Source of the DNA: Tenacibaculum discolor
Lineage (GTDB): Bacteria > Bacteroidota > Bacteroidia > Flavobacteriales > Flavobacteriaceae
Assembly (NCBI RefSeq): GCF_003664185.1
Contig: NZ_RCCS01000006.1
Coordinates: 310,001-374,000, forward strand
DNA: 64,000 nt
Direction: 5' to 3'
A model generated the notes under the pieces. That model searched no databases, was not told the origin of the DNA, and saw only the letters and a program-made list of their open reading frames with translations. A program made the translations under genes and the position numbers. Shown piece by piece: positions 27,004 through 36,651 of this stretch (position 1 is its first letter; each line of letters starts with the position of its first letter).

Positions 27004-27474
27004 TTATAAAGAAAAAGAATAAGTTCCTCCAATCCCTACTGTAGAAGCTGTAGCACCATCAAGAGCAACACCTGTATAATCTACGTGTAAAGTAATTTTT
27101 TCACTTACTTGGTAACCTACTATTGGTCTATAGTAAAAACCACTATCAACTCCAGAAGGTCTAACACCAATTCCGTAACCTAAATCAGCACCAACAACAA
27201 ACTTCTCAGCTACATTGTAACGACCAGCTACAGCTACAGGTAAGAAAGCTATATCAGCTCCTTCTCCTTGGAAGTGTACATACGATACAGATGGTCCTAC
27301 TTTAAAACCTTCTGCTACATTAAATAAATAATTAGCTTCAATAGCTCCAGTTACATCAAAACCATCAGCATCACCTACTGGTAAACCAATAGTACCACCA
27401 ACGTTTAATTGTCCTTCTTGTGCATTAACAGCTAAACCTAAAGCCATCATAGCAACTACTAAAAATTTTTTCAT
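27004..27474 (-). CDS. Small outer-membrane beta-barrel protein
   Basis: A 156-residue protein with a signal peptide (MKKFLVVAMMALGLAVNA, cut before QEG) and alternating beta-strand sequence ending in Leu, as needed for barrel assembly (IGGTYSFSL). The ATG at 27474 fits the signal peptide and the promoter; an upstream TTG belongs to the promoter. The size predicts a barrel of about eight strands. Function unknown. A near relative in design, not in close sequence, follows upstream at 27656. Confidence 0.82.
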   Translation of the reverse strand: MKKFLVVAMMALGLAVNAQEGQLNVGGTIGLPVGDADGFDVTGAIEANYLFNVAEGFKVGPSVSYVHFQGEGADIAFLPVAVAGRYNVAEKFVVGADLGYGIGVRPSGVDSGFYYRPIVGYQVSEKITLHVDYTGVALDGATASTVGIGGTYSFSL

Positions 27475-27507
27475 AATTTTTGTTTTATAAGTTTTATTTT
27501 GAGCCGG

Positions 27508-27537
27508 CAAAGATACACCTAAATAAAGTTTTAACAA
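27508..27537 (-). promoter_or_regulatory. Consensus promoter of the beta-barrel gene
   Basis: On the minus strand TTG (27537-27535), exactly 19 bases, then TATCTTTG (27515-27508): a full match to the Flavobacteriia consensus TTG-N19-TANNTTTG. The leader before the ATG is about 30 bases. Confidence 0.85.
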
Positions 27538-27602
27538 CTGATTTTTTCAATAAAAAAGATATAAAACACATTTAAAATCTTAAAACACTGATAATCAAAC
27601 AA

Positions 27603-27632
27603 AAAAAAGGAAGCAAATTTGCTTCCTTTTTT
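27603..27632 (-). terminator. Terminator after second beta-barrel gene (repeated sequence)
   Basis: The same palindrome as at 26952-26983, here 24 bases after the stop of the 27656-28180 gene. Confidence 0.88.
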
Positions 27633-27655
27633 GAAATTCTATGTATAAATAATAA

Positions 27656-28180
27656 TTACCAAGCGTATCCTAAAGAAACATCTAACCTTGGTAAAAATCC
27701 ATCAATACTAACAGTAGTTCCTCCTGTTGCAGAAGCAGAAACGTATTGTGCTCCAAAAATTAAATCTAAAGCAAAACCTGAATCTCCTACACCAAATACC
27801 CATTGGTATTCAACTAAAGCTCCACCAGAGAAAGTAGAAAAACCTATATCTTCTCCTGAATTATTTTCTGCTGAAGCAGAAGAATAATTTACAAAAGGCG
27901 CAGCATACCATCCTCTTGGAGCATCTTTATCAGAAGAAAAGTAAAATTTATATTTACCTTCAACTCCAATAGCACTTGTACTAATTTTTTCTGAACCAGA
28001 GGTAACATCAGCACCAGCATAAGATAATCCAATTTCAACAGCTCCTTTGTCAGAAACAGCTCTTTCATAAGATAATTCAGCTGTTTCAATAGCTAATCCA
28101 ATAAGGTTAACCTTAATAACATTCTTCTGTGCGCTTGCTGTAACAGCAACCATAGCAACTACTAGTAATAATTTTTTCAT
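27656..28180 (-). CDS. Outer-membrane beta-barrel protein
   Basis: A 174-residue secreted protein with a clear signal peptide (MKKLLLVVAMVAVTASA, cut before QKN). The mature part alternates hydrophobic and polar residues in about eight strands and ends in DVSLGYAW, with a terminal aromatic residue of barrel type. No specific family is recognised beyond the general small barrel. It carries its own copy of the terminator shared with the next gene, and lies divergent to xerD. Confidence 0.8.
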   Translation of the reverse strand: MKKLLLVVAMVAVTASAQKNVIKVNLIGLAIETAELSYERAVSDKGAVEIGLSYAGADVTSGSEKISTSAIGVEGKYKFYFSSDKDAPRGWYAAPFVNYSSASAENNSGEDIGFSTFSGGALVEYQWVFGVGDSGFALDLIFGAQYVSASATGGTTVSIDGFLPRLDVSLGYAW

Positions 28181-28276
28181 AATTTTTAATCTTATTAATT
28201 ATAATTTTGTGAGAAAATAGTTTTATTTTAATTTTTTAACTTTTTTTTATAACAAAAAAAACACATTTTATACTTA

Positions 28277-29197
28277 ATGAACTGGGAACAAGCTATATCT
28301 GATTATACTAACTTTTTAAAAATTGAGAGAGGCCTTTCAAAAAACTCTATTGATAGTTACCGAAGAGATGTAAAAAAATTAGACTTATTTGTTAGTAATT
28401 TAGAACCTAACCTTTCTCCTATTCATATTACTCAAAAGACAATCCAACAATTTATTTATGAAACAAGTAAGAATATCAATGCTCGTAGTCAAGCCCGTTT
28501 AATTTCAGGATTACGTAGTTTTTTTGACTTTCTAATCTTTGAAGATTATCGAAAAGACAACCCTACAGATTTAATAGAGAGCCCAAACATTATAAAAAAA
28601 TTACCAGACACTTTAGAAAAAGAAGATATTGACAAATTAATTGATGCCATTGATTTAAGTCACTCTCAAGGAGAACGTAACAAGACCATTATTGAAACCA
28701 TTTATAGTTGTGGTCTTCGTGTAAGTGAATTGATTAACCTACAGCTTTCTGATTTATTTTTTGACGAAGGTTATATTCAAGTTCTTGGGAAAGGAAATAA
28801 ATATCGTTTTGTTCCTATTCATATTACCACTATCCATAGGCTAAACTTCTATATTAATGAAATCAGGTCTCAAATTATTTCTAAAAAGGAAGATGAAGAT
28901 ATTGTTTTTTTAAACAGAAGAGGAAAGCGCTTAACCCGACAAATGATTTTTATCATTTTAAAAGAATTAGCTCAAAAAATCAATCTAAAAAAAAGTATTG
29001 GCCCGCATACCTTAAGACATTCTTTTGCTACACATTTACTAAAAAATGGAGCAGATTTACGTGTTATTCAACAGTTATTAGGACATGAAAGTATTACTAC
29101 TACAGAGATTTACGTACACTTAGATAATAGCTACCTTAAAGAAGTTGTTGAATTACATCACCCTAGAAGTAATTTGAATTTAAGCGAGGAAGAATAA
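28277..29197 (+). CDS. xerD: Tyrosine recombinase XerD
   Basis: XerD with XerC resolves chromosome dimers at dif. The 306-residue protein has a SAM-like core-binding domain (1-95) and a catalytic domain with all signature residues: Arg148 in CGLRVSEL, His244 and Arg247 in HTLRHSF, His270 in LLGHES and the nucleophile Tyr279 in EIYVHL. It is a lone gene with no adjacent att-like repeats, so it is the housekeeping enzyme and not a phage integrase. It converges on the SRP RNA gene. Confidence 0.93.
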   Translation: MNWEQAISDYTNFLKIERGLSKNSIDSYRRDVKKLDLFVSNLEPNLSPIHITQKTIQQFIYETSKNINARSQARLISGLRSFFDFLIFEDYRKDNPTDLIESPNIIKKLPDTLEKEDIDKLIDAIDLSHSQGERNKTIIETIYSCGLRVSELINLQLSDLFFDEGYIQVLGKGNKYRFVPIHITTIHRLNFYINEIRSQIISKKEDEDIVFLNRRGKRLTRQMIFIILKELAQKINLKKSIGPHTLRHSFATHLLKNGADLRVIQQLLGHESITTTEIYVHLDNSYLKEVVELHHPRSNLNLSEEE

Positions 29198-29214
29198 ACG
29201 AAACTATCGGATAC

Positions 29215-29315
29215 AAAAAAAGGCAAGCTACCTACATCACACCGCTACGACCTAATACCCTTGCTGCGTTCCCGCCCTGGGGGATTCAAAGGGAGCTGGT
29301 TGTGTAGGACTTGCC
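29215..29315 (-). ncRNA. ffs: Signal recognition particle RNA, small bacterial type
   Basis: On the minus strand the Ffh-binding tip GGCGGGAACGCAGCAAGGGTA is present at about 29257-29278, carried on a hairpin of roughly 94 bases. The ends pair exactly: GGCAAG at 29315-29310 with CTTGCC at 29227-29222. A T-run follows, so the molecule carries its own terminator. A promoter box ends five bases upstream of G29315. It lies convergent with xerD, 18 bases from its stop. Confidence 0.93.
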
Positions 29316-29319
29316 GAGG

Positions 29320-29351
29320 CAAATTTACAACCATTTTTTTATAAAAAACAA
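29320..29351 (-). promoter_or_regulatory. Promoter of the SRP RNA gene
   Basis: On the minus strand TTG (29351-29349), 21 bases, TAAATTTG (29327-29320). This places the start of transcription at about 29315, exactly where the terminal stem of the RNA begins. Confidence 0.75.
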
Positions 29352-29436
29352 CAAATTTTGCATAAAAAAACTGTAACGTTTCTAAGTTTTTGAATACTAA
29401 TAGTTTGTTGTTTATATTTTTTTCTTTTGACAGGAT

Positions 29437-29469
29437 AAAATAAACATAATATTAAAAAGAATATATTTG
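29437..29469 (+). promoter_or_regulatory. Promoter before the DUF4199 gene
   Basis: TTGACA at 29437-29442 and TATATTTG at 29462-29469; 22 bases separate the TTG from the -7 box. The ATG follows 22 bases later. Confidence 0.6.
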
Positions 29470-29491
29470 TATCACTAACTAAATTTACACA

Positions 29492-30013
29492 ATGGAAAAT
29501 CAAGTAAAAAGTAAAAACATTATCTTAAACTACGGATTATATTTAGGTATTATCGGAGTTTTTATTCACTTAGCGTTTTATGCCACAGGAACCTTAATAA
29601 AATTTGGATGGCTAAGTGGTGTTATTGGTTTTATAGCAATGATTGTACTTATTATTTTAGGTATAAAAAAATTCAAAACTGATAATAATGATTTTTTAAC
29701 TTTTGGTCAAGCTTTAAAAGTTGGAGTTGGAATAGCTCTAATAAGTGCAGTTATCACAACTATCTATACCTTAGTTTTTACAAACATAATTGAACCTGAT
29801 TTTCAAGCACAAATGATGGAAGTTCAAAAACAAACTTGGATTGATTCAGGTATGACTGATGAACAAATTGAAGCATCTGAAGCTATGTCTAAAAAATTCA
29901 GTAGTCCTGTAATAACAGTACCTTTATCAATAGTAGTGTCGGCTTTTTTTGGATTTATAATTTCAGCTATAGGAGGTGCTATTATGAAAAAAACAGAAGA
30001 AGACCAATATTAA
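29492..30013 (+). CDS. DUF4199 integral membrane protein
   Basis: A 173-residue inner-membrane protein with four predicted helices (about 12-32, 38-58, 76-98, 142-165) and a hydrophilic loop with EQIEASEAMSKKF between the third and fourth. The pattern is that of DUF4199, found almost only in Bacteroidota and without assigned role. It stands 78 bases before a glycosyltransferase gene on the same strand; such pairing is often seen in Flavobacteriia. Confidence 0.82.
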   Translation: MENQVKSKNIILNYGLYLGIIGVFIHLAFYATGTLIKFGWLSGVIGFIAMIVLIILGIKKFKTDNNDFLTFGQALKVGVGIALISAVITTIYTLVFTNIIEPDFQAQMMEVQKQTWIDSGMTDEQIEASEAMSKKFSSPVITVPLSIVVSAFFGFIISAIGGAIMKKTEEDQY

Positions 30014-30091
30014 AAATAGTTTAAAGGAGTTAAAGTTTTACATAAAAGTAATACTTCGTAACTTTACCTTTTTAAACATTGAACAAAATAT

Positions 30092-31048
30092 ATGGATATA
30101 TCGGTAGTAATACCACTTCTTAACGAGGAGGAATCTTTACCAGAATTATACGATTGGATTGCAAAAGTTATGCAGTCCAATCAATTTTTATATGAGCTTA
30201 TTTTTATTGACGATGGAAGTACTGATAATTCTTGGAGAATAATAGAAGAATTATCACAAAAACATCAAGAAGTAAAAGGTTTACGATTTCAAAGAAATTA
30301 TGGTAAATCCCAAGCCTTAGATGCTGGATTTGCTTTAACTAAAGGGGATGTAGTTATTACGATGGATGCCGACTTACAAGATAGTCCTGATGAAATACCT
30401 GAACTATACCGCTTAATTACTGAAGAAAATTTTGATTTAATTTCTGGATGGAAAAAGAAACGATACGATAATGTCGTTACCAAAAATATTCCCTCAAAAT
30501 TATTTAACTGGGCAGCTCGAAAAACTTCAGGATTAAAGTTACACGATTTTAATTGTGGATTAAAAGCTTATAAAAATGAAGTTGTCAAAGCAGTTAAAGT
30601 TAGTGGTGAAATGCACCGCTATATTCCTGTATTGGCAAAAAACGAAGGATTTAATCGCATTGATGAAAAGGTAGTACAACACCAAGCTCGTAAGTATGGA
30701 GTAACTAAGTTTGGAATGGATCGTTTTGTAAACGGTTTTTTAGACTTAATTACCATTTCATTTCTTTCAAAATTTGGAAAAAGACCAATGCACTTTTTTG
30801 GTCTATGGGGAACATTAATGTTTATCTTTGGTTTCTTCTCAGCATTCTTCATAGGAGCTATGAAAGTATACCAACTTTCTACAGGAGTAAAAGCTATATT
30901 GGTTACCAGTAACCCATGGTTTTATATAGCCTTAACCTCAATGGTTTTGGGTACTTTACTTTTTTTGGCTGGTTTTCTAGGTGAGTTGATCATTAAAAGT
31001 AATCCACATCAAAAACATTATATAATCAAAGATAAATTGAACTTTTAA
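30092..31048 (+). CDS. Family 2 glycosyltransferase with two C-terminal membrane helices
   Basis: A 318-residue enzyme of the DPM1/DPMS-like branch, which usually transfers a sugar from a nucleotide donor to polyprenyl phosphate. The nucleotide site is IDDGSTDNSW near 39-48 and the metal motif is DAD at 92-94 in MDADLQDSP. Two membrane helices occupy about 232-260 and 275-300. The final residues are cytoplasmic. It is followed by a phosphosugar mutase, which hints at envelope sugar supply. Confidence 0.88.
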   Translation: MDISVVIPLLNEEESLPELYDWIAKVMQSNQFLYELIFIDDGSTDNSWRIIEELSQKHQEVKGLRFQRNYGKSQALDAGFALTKGDVVITMDADLQDSPDEIPELYRLITEENFDLISGWKKKRYDNVVTKNIPSKLFNWAARKTSGLKLHDFNCGLKAYKNEVVKAVKVSGEMHRYIPVLAKNEGFNRIDEKVVQHQARKYGVTKFGMDRFVNGFLDLITISFLSKFGKRPMHFFGLWGTLMFIFGFFSAFFIGAMKVYQLSTGVKAILVTSNPWFYIALTSMVLGTLLFLAGFLGELIIKSNPHQKHYIIKDKLNF

Positions 31049-31053
31049 ACCCG

Positions 31054-31061
31054 TATCTTTG
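31054..31061 (+). promoter_or_regulatory. Candidate -7 box before the phosphosugar mutase
   Basis: TATCTTTG matches TANNTTTG and ends 20 bases before the ATG. A TTG lies at 31037, closer than the ideal spacing. Confidence 0.5.
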
Positions 31062-31081
31062 TACGTTTTATAATTTGATAC

Positions 31082-32791
31082 ATGGAAGAGATTTTAAACA
31101 AGGCCAAACAATGGCTATCTGACACTTTTGATTCTGAAACACAGAAAGAAATTCAACAGTTGATTGGTGTTAATGCTAGTGATTTACCTGATCGCTTTTA
31201 TAAAAACTTAGAATTTGGAACAGGTGGAATGCGCGGAATAGTAGGCGCAGGTACCAACCGAATAAATAAATACACCTTAGGAAAAGCTACTCAAGGATTG
31301 AGTAATTACCTTAACAAAACATACCCAAACAAAACAATAAAAGTAGCTATAGGTTATGATTGTCGTCATGACAGTGAATGGTTAGCTAAAGTAGTTGCAA
31401 ACGTACTTTCAGCAAATAATATTCAGGTATTTTTATTTGAAGATATACGCCCTACTCCAGAATTATCTTTTGCGGTAAATTATTTAAGATGTGACGCAGG
31501 AATAGTATTAACAGCTTCTCACAATCCACCAGAATACAATGGATATAAAGTGTATTGGAATGATGGTGGTCAAATAGTTCCACCACATGATACAGAGATC
31601 ATCAATGAAGTAAATTCTTTAGCCTTTTCAGAAATCAATTTCAACTCAAGAGAAGAATTAATTACTTCAATAGGGAGTGAAGTTGATGAAGCTTTTTGGA
31701 AAGCTTCTTTAGCAAATGGAACTTTTGATGTAACAGGTCGTAAAAACTTAAAGATTGTTTTTACTTCTTTACACGGAACCTCAATTAAATTAATTCCTGA
31801 AGTTTTAAAACGCGCAGGATACACCCAGGTCCACATTGTTGAAGAACAAGCAACTCCTGATGGTAGTTTCCCTACAGTTGATTCTCCTAACCCAGAAGAA
31901 CCTGCTGCTCTTAAAATGGCAGTTGATTTAGCTAATAAAATTGATGCAGATATAGTATTAGGAACCGACCCTGATTCAGACAGAATTGGAATTGCTGTTC
32001 GTGATACTGAAGGAAATATGAAATTACTAAACGGAAATCAAACTATGAGTATGATGACCGATTTTTTAATCAATGATTGGAAAAAACAAGATAAGTTAAA
32101 CGGAAAACAATTTGTAGGTTCTACTATTGTTTCTACCTATTTAGTGAATGAAATAGCCGATTCATATGGAGTGGAAACCAAAGTTGGATTAACTGGTTTT
32201 AAATGGATTGCTAAAATGATTAAAGATCACCCTGAACTTAATTTTATAGGTGGTGGTGAAGAGAGTTTTGGCTATATGGTAGGCGATTTTGTGCGTGATA
32301 AAGATGCTGTTACCTCTGCCCTACTAGCCTGTGAAATCGCTTCAGATGCTAAATCTAACAATAGTTCTTTCTATAAAGAATTATTAAACTTATATACACG
32401 TCATCATTTTTATAAAGAGCATTTAATTTCTTTAGTTAAAAAAGGAATGGATGGAGCGCAACAAATCAAACAAATGATGGTTGATTTACGTAATAATCCA
32501 TTTACTGAAATAGATGAATCAAAAGTAGAATACCTGTACGATTATCAATCCTCTGTTAGAAAAAATCTAATTACTGGTGAAGAAACAGCAATTGACATTC
32601 CTAAATCTAATGTATTAATCTATCAAACCCAGGACGGAACTAAAATTGCTGCTCGCCCAAGTGGTACAGAACCTAAAATCAAATTTTACTTTAGTGTTAA
32701 AAGTAAACTAAGTGATATTTCAAATGCTAAGGAAGTAGAAGAAGAACTTGACAACAAAATTCAACGAATTATAAAAGAATTAAACCTATAA
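31082..32791 (+). CDS. Phospho-sugar mutase (PGM2-like phosphoglucomutase)
   Basis: A 569-residue alpha-D-phosphohexomutase, likely interconverting glucose-1- and glucose-6-phosphate or mannose phosphates. The phosphoserine is Ser146 in TASHNPPEYNGYK, the metal loop is DPDSDRIGIA near 299-308, the sugar-specificity loop is GGGEESFGY near 396-404 and the phosphate-binding loop RPSGTEPKIK is near the end. The length fits the PGM2-like group. The stop overlaps the next ATG by one base (TAATG), so the ABC exporter gene is translationally coupled. Confidence 0.93.
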   Translation: MEEILNKAKQWLSDTFDSETQKEIQQLIGVNASDLPDRFYKNLEFGTGGMRGIVGAGTNRINKYTLGKATQGLSNYLNKTYPNKTIKVAIGYDCRHDSEWLAKVVANVLSANNIQVFLFEDIRPTPELSFAVNYLRCDAGIVLTASHNPPEYNGYKVYWNDGGQIVPPHDTEIINEVNSLAFSEINFNSREELITSIGSEVDEAFWKASLANGTFDVTGRKNLKIVFTSLHGTSIKLIPEVLKRAGYTQVHIVEEQATPDGSFPTVDSPNPEEPAALKMAVDLANKIDADIVLGTDPDSDRIGIAVRDTEGNMKLLNGNQTMSMMTDFLINDWKKQDKLNGKQFVGSTIVSTYLVNEIADSYGVETKVGLTGFKWIAKMIKDHPELNFIGGGEESFGYMVGDFVRDKDAVTSALLACEIASDAKSNNSSFYKELLNLYTRHHFYKEHLISLVKKGMDGAQQIKQMMVDLRNNPFTEIDESKVEYLYDYQSSVRKNLITGEETAIDIPKSNVLIYQTQDGTKIAARPSGTEPKIKFYFSVKSKLSDISNAKEVEEELDNKIQRIIKELNL

Positions 32792-34617
32792 TGGACTATT
32801 TTAAAAAGATTATTAAATATGCTATTCCATATAAAAAGTATGGATATTTAAATGTATTATTTAATATCTTATATGCTCTTTTTTCAACTCTTTCTTTCTT
32901 GGTATTAATGCCTATGTTAGAGGTTATTTTTAAACCAAATACTATTAAAATAATTGAAAAACCAGTTTTTGAAAACATAACAAAAATAATTGACTATTTT
33001 AAGGCAAATGTTTCTTATTATGTGTATGAAATTGCTGGTGATGATAAATCAAAAACACTAATGGTTGTTGTAGGTTTAGTTATAACTACATTCTTTTTTA
33101 AGAATATTTTTAACTACTTAGCCATGTACTTCATTACTTTCTTAAGAAATGGTGTTTTAAAAGATATTCGAAACGATTTATACAGAAAGACTATAGAATT
33201 ACCTATCTCCTATTTTTCTGAAAAAAGAAAAGGTGATACTATGGCTAGAATTGGAACTGATGTATTGGAAATTCAGCATTCATTTTTATCTATTTTAGAA
33301 ATGTTAGTAAGAGAGCCTTTAACTATTATTTTCACGATCACCGCAATGATAGCTATTAGCTTTAAACTTACTCTTTTTGTTTTTGTTTTTATTCCTATTT
33401 CTGGCTATATAATTTCTTTAATTGGAAAAAGCTTAAAACGAAAGTCTGATAGTGTACAAAAAGAGCAGGGATATTTTTTATCACTTTTAGAAGAAACTTT
33501 AGGAGGACTAAAAGTAATTAAAGGCTTTACTGCAGAAAAAGAATTTCAACAAAAATTTGAAAAATCAACCAATCGTTTTTACCACTTTTCTAACACACTA
33601 CTTAATAGAACAAATTTAGCTAGTCCAGCTAGTGAGTTTTTAGGAATTGGTGTTATCGCTGTATTACTTTGGTATGGAGGTATATTAGTTTTAGAAGAAG
33701 GCACCTTACAAGGAGAAGATTTCATTGCTTATATGGGGTTAGCTTATAATATTTTAACACCTGCCAAAGCTATTTCTAAAGCTAGTTACGGAGTTAAAAA
33801 AGGAAACGCTGCTGCTGAACGTATCTTAGAAGTTTTAGAAACTGAAAACCCTTTAAAAGATACGTCAAATGCTATTGATAAGAAGACTTTTGACTCAGAA
33901 ATTTTAATAGAAAATATTTCTTTTAAATATGAAGACAACTACGTTCTAAAAGATTTTTCACTTACTATACCCAAAGGAAGAATGGTTGCTTTAGTTGGGC
34001 AATCTGGAAGTGGTAAATCCACTATAGCAAACTTATTAACGCGTTTTTATGACGTTAATAAAGGTGCTATCGAAATAGATGGTATAAATATTAGAAATAT
34101 CAAAAAACATTCACTCAGACAATTAGAAGGTTTAGTTACACAAGATTCTATATTGTTCAATGATACAATAAAGAATAACATTACCTTGGGAATTGAAGGT
34201 AAAAGTGATGAAGAAATCATCGAAGCTGCAAAAATTGCCAACGCTCACGAATTTATAAAAGATTTGCCAAACGGTTATGACACCAATATTGGTGATAGCG
34301 GAAATAAGCTTTCAGGTGGTCAAAAACAACGTTTAAGCATTGCTCGTGCTGTTCTTAAGAACCCTCCAATCATGATTTTAGATGAAGCAACTTCAGCTTT
34401 AGATACAGAGTCTGAAAAATTAGTACAAGACGCTTTAGAAAAAATGATGCAAAACAGGACTTCTGTAGTCATTGCACATCGTTTATCTACCATTCAAAAA
34501 GCAGATTTGATTGTAGTTATGCAAAAAGGAAAAATTGTAGAGCAAGGAACTCATAATGAACTTATATCTAAGAGTGGAACTTATAAAAAACTTGTAGAAA
34601 TGCAATCTTTAGGATAA
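32791..34617 (+). CDS. MsbA-type ABC exporter, fused membrane and ATPase domains
   Basis: A 608-residue half-transporter with a six-helix membrane domain (about 15-345) and a nucleotide-binding domain with [23 protein letters not shown] and LDEATSALD. It works as a homodimer. The family includes lipid A flippase MsbA and peptide or drug exporters; its position in a window full of lipid A genes and coupled to a sugar mutase suggests lipid or glycolipid export, though this is inference. A large periplasmic-side loop near 40-80 is longer than in E. coli MsbA. Confidence 0.9.
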   Translation: MDYFKKIIKYAIPYKKYGYLNVLFNILYALFSTLSFLVLMPMLEVIFKPNTIKIIEKPVFENITKIIDYFKANVSYYVYEIAGDDKSKTLMVVVGLVITTFFFKNIFNYLAMYFITFLRNGVLKDIRNDLYRKTIELPISYFSEKRKGDTMARIGTDVLEIQHSFLSILEMLVREPLTIIFTITAMIAISFKLTLFVFVFIPISGYIISLIGKSLKRKSDSVQKEQGYFLSLLEETLGGLKVIKGFTAEKEFQQKFEKSTNRFYHFSNTLLNRTNLASPASEFLGIGVIAVLLWYGGILVLEEGTLQGEDFIAYMGLAYNILTPAKAISKASYGVKKGNAAAERILEVLETENPLKDTSNAIDKKTFDSEILIENISFKYEDNYVLKDFSLTIPKGRMVALVGQSGSGKSTIANLLTRFYDVNKGAIEIDGINIRNIKKHSLRQLEGLVTQDSILFNDTIKNNITLGIEGKSDEEIIEAAKIANAHEFIKDLPNGYDTNIGDSGNKLSGGQKQRLSIARAVLKNPPIMILDEATSALDTESEKLVQDALEKMMQNRTSVVIAHRLSTIQKADLIVVMQKGKIVEQGTHNELISKSGTYKKLVEMQSLG

Positions 34618-34623
34618 CAAACT

Positions 34624-34654
34624 AAAAAAGAGAAGCAGTATGCTTCTCTTTTTT
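34624..34654. terminator. Bidirectional terminator between the ABC exporter and cca
   Basis: A 14-bp stem (AAAAAAGAGAAGCA and its complement, GTA loop) with T-run; serves both convergent genes. Confidence 0.9.
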
Positions 34655-34673
34655 TTTTAAAACTCTTTTATTA

Positions 34674-36098
34674 TTATTGGCTCACTTTTAAACCTAACTG
34701 AACTCCTTTTTCTAACATAAATTGATACGAAGCATCATGTTCATTGGGAATTTTACCATCTAAAATAGCTTCTTTTATAGCTTCTTTTATCTGACCAATT
34801 TCCCTACAAGGTTGTAAGTTAAAGGTTTTCATTATTTCTTCTCCTGTTATTGGTGGTTGGAAATTACGAACCCTATCTCGTTCTTCTACTTCTTTAATTT
34901 TTTGACGAACTATCTCAAAATTTTTATGATATCGCTTAAATTTCTTCGGGTTTTTAGTCGTGATGTCTGCTTCACACAACGTCATCAATGATTCTACATC
35001 ATCACCAGCATCAAAAATTAAACGGCGTACTGCAGAATCTGTTACTTCACTTGCTAAAACAATCGGACGAGAACTTAACATCACCATTTTCTGAACAAAC
35101 TTCATCTTGTTATTCAATGGCATTTTTAAACGTTTGAATAGTTTATATACCATTTTTGATCCCACAAACTCATGTGAATGGAATGTCCAGCCTATTTTTT
35201 TGTGATAACGTTTTGTAGGAGCTTTACCTATATCGTGTAACAACGCTGCCCAACGAAGCCAAACATCATCCGTGTTCTGTGCAATATTATCAACTACTTC
35301 TAGTGTATGATAAAAATTATCTTTGTGTTTTTGTCCTTCTACCTCCTCTACTCCTTTTAAAGCGATTAATTCTGGTAAAATTCTTTCTAACAACCCTGTT
35401 TTTTCCAATAATAAAAAACCTATAGAAGGCACTGGAGATTCTAAAATTTTATTCAATTCAACTACAATACGCTCACGAGTAATAATATCTATTCTTGGAG
35501 CATTTTTTGTAATTGCGTTTAACGAATTTTCTTCAATAGTAAAATTCAATTGGGTAGCAAAACGAATAGCACGCATCATTCGTAGTGGATCGTCAGAATA
35601 AGTAATGTCTGGATTTAAAGGTGTTCTAATAATTTTTGCTTCCAAATCTGCTATACCACCAAAAGGGTCTAATAGTAATCCAAAATCATCTTCATTTAAA
35701 CTCAATGCTAATGCATTAATTGTAAAGTCTCTTCGGTTTTGGTCATCCTGTAAAGTACCTTCAGAAACTTTAGGATTTCTACTCTCTTCCGAATATGATT
35801 CTTTTCGGGCACCTACAAATTCAATTTCAACATCTTTAAAACGTAACATCGCTGTTCCGTAGGTTTTAAACACCTGAACTTTGGGTTTATTAGGTAGTAA
35901 CTCAGCTACTTTTTGAGCTAATTCTATTCCGCTACCAACAGCTACAACGTCAATATCTTTGGCTGTTCCTCGTTTTAAAATAAAATCACGTACAAAACCA
36001 CCAATTACGTAACTTTCTAGTTGTAACTCTTTAGCTGCTTTGGATATATATTGAAATATTTCTGCGGAAATTGCTTCCTTAAAATATTGTTTTTGCAT
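34674..36098 (-). CDS. cca: CCA tRNA nucleotidyltransferase with HD domain
   Basis: The enzyme builds or repairs the 3' CCA end of tRNAs. The 474 residues contain the class II head: [20 protein letters not shown] with the DxD metal site near residue 45, the [10 protein letters not shown] motif near 122, the nucleotide-selecting region, and an HD phosphohydrolase domain (about 250-350, [12 protein letters not shown]). It lies four bases downstream of the tsaC-type gene. Confidence 0.93.
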   Translation of the reverse strand: MQKQYFKEAISAEIFQYISKAAKELQLESYVIGGFVRDFILKRGTAKDIDVVAVGSGIELAQKVAELLPNKPKVQVFKTYGTAMLRFKDVEIEFVGARKESYSEESRNPKVSEGTLQDDQNRRDFTINALALSLNEDDFGLLLDPFGGIADLEAKIIRTPLNPDITYSDDPLRMMRAIRFATQLNFTIEENSLNAITKNAPRIDIITRERIVVELNKILESPVPSIGFLLLEKTGLLERILPELIALKGVEEVEGQKHKDNFYHTLEVVDNIAQNTDDVWLRWAALLHDIGKAPTKRYHKKIGWTFHSHEFVGSKMVYKLFKRLKMPLNNKMKFVQKMVMLSSRPIVLASEVTDSAVRRLIFDAGDDVESLMTLCEADITTKNPKKFKRYHKNFEIVRQKIKEVEERDRVRNFQPPITGEEIMKTFNLQPCREIGQIKEAIKEAILDGKIPNEHDASYQFMLEKGVQLGLKVSQ

Positions 36099-36102
36099 AC
36101 AA

Positions 36103-36651
36103 TTATTCTCTAATCACTATAATAGCCTCACCTTCAATTTTTAAAATAGTTGAAGACTTTTCTGCTACTTTATCTTGATGCAAATTTACCACATAATCTA
36201 CACTCTTTAAAATTGCTTGGCTTATTTCTGAAAATGATTTAGGAGTTGGTTCTCCACTTACATTTGCTGAAGTTGAAACTATAGGCTTACCAAACTCTTT
36301 AATTAGCTGAATACAAAACTCATCCTGTGGAATTCGAATAGCAATCGTATTATCAGAAGCAATGGTATTCGGTGCTAACCCTTTCGGTTTATTGTAAATT
36401 ATAGTAGTAGGCTTTACTGATGTCTTTAAAATTTCTAAAGCCTTTTCAGGTATATTTGCCACATGGTTTTGCAACATTTCAATAGAGTCAACCAAAATAA
36501 TTAGACTCTTCGATTCTTCCCTATTTTTTAATTGGTAAATTTTTTTAACAGCGTCTTCATCAGTTGCATCACAACCTAGTCCCCAAACTGTATCTGTTGG
36601 GTATAAAATAGTTTTTCCTTCATTTAAAAAATTCAGTATACTAGCTATCAT
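36103..36651 (-). CDS. tsaC: L-threonylcarbamoyladenylate synthase (YrdC/Sua5 family)
   Basis: It makes threonylcarbamoyl-AMP, the first step of t6A tRNA modification, used with TsaE encoded at 14527-14940. The 182 residues cover the YrdC domain only, with the [14 protein letters not shown] and KRxx-type [14 protein letters not shown] motifs and [15 protein letters not shown] near the end. The short form lacks the Sua5 C-terminal domain. The ATG overlaps the stop of the upstream glycosyltransferase by one base. Confidence 0.93.
   Translation of the reverse strand: MIASILNFLNEGKTILYPTDTVWGLGCDATDEDAVKKIYQLKNREESKSLIILVDSIEMLQNHVANIPEKALEILKTSVKPTTIIYNKPKGLAPNTIASDNTIAIRIPQDEFCIQLIKEFGKPIVSTSANVSGEPTPKSFSEISQAILKSVDYVVNLHQDKVAEKSSTILKIEGEAIIVIRE

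Noticed and set aside
28277..29197. Integrase of a mobile element
   Set aside because: The protein is a full-length XerD with no flanking att-like repeats, tRNA gene or cargo genes.
29198..29491. tRNA gene near xerD
   Set aside because: The structured sequence is the SRP RNA; no cloverleaf or anticodon arm is found there or elsewhere in the window.
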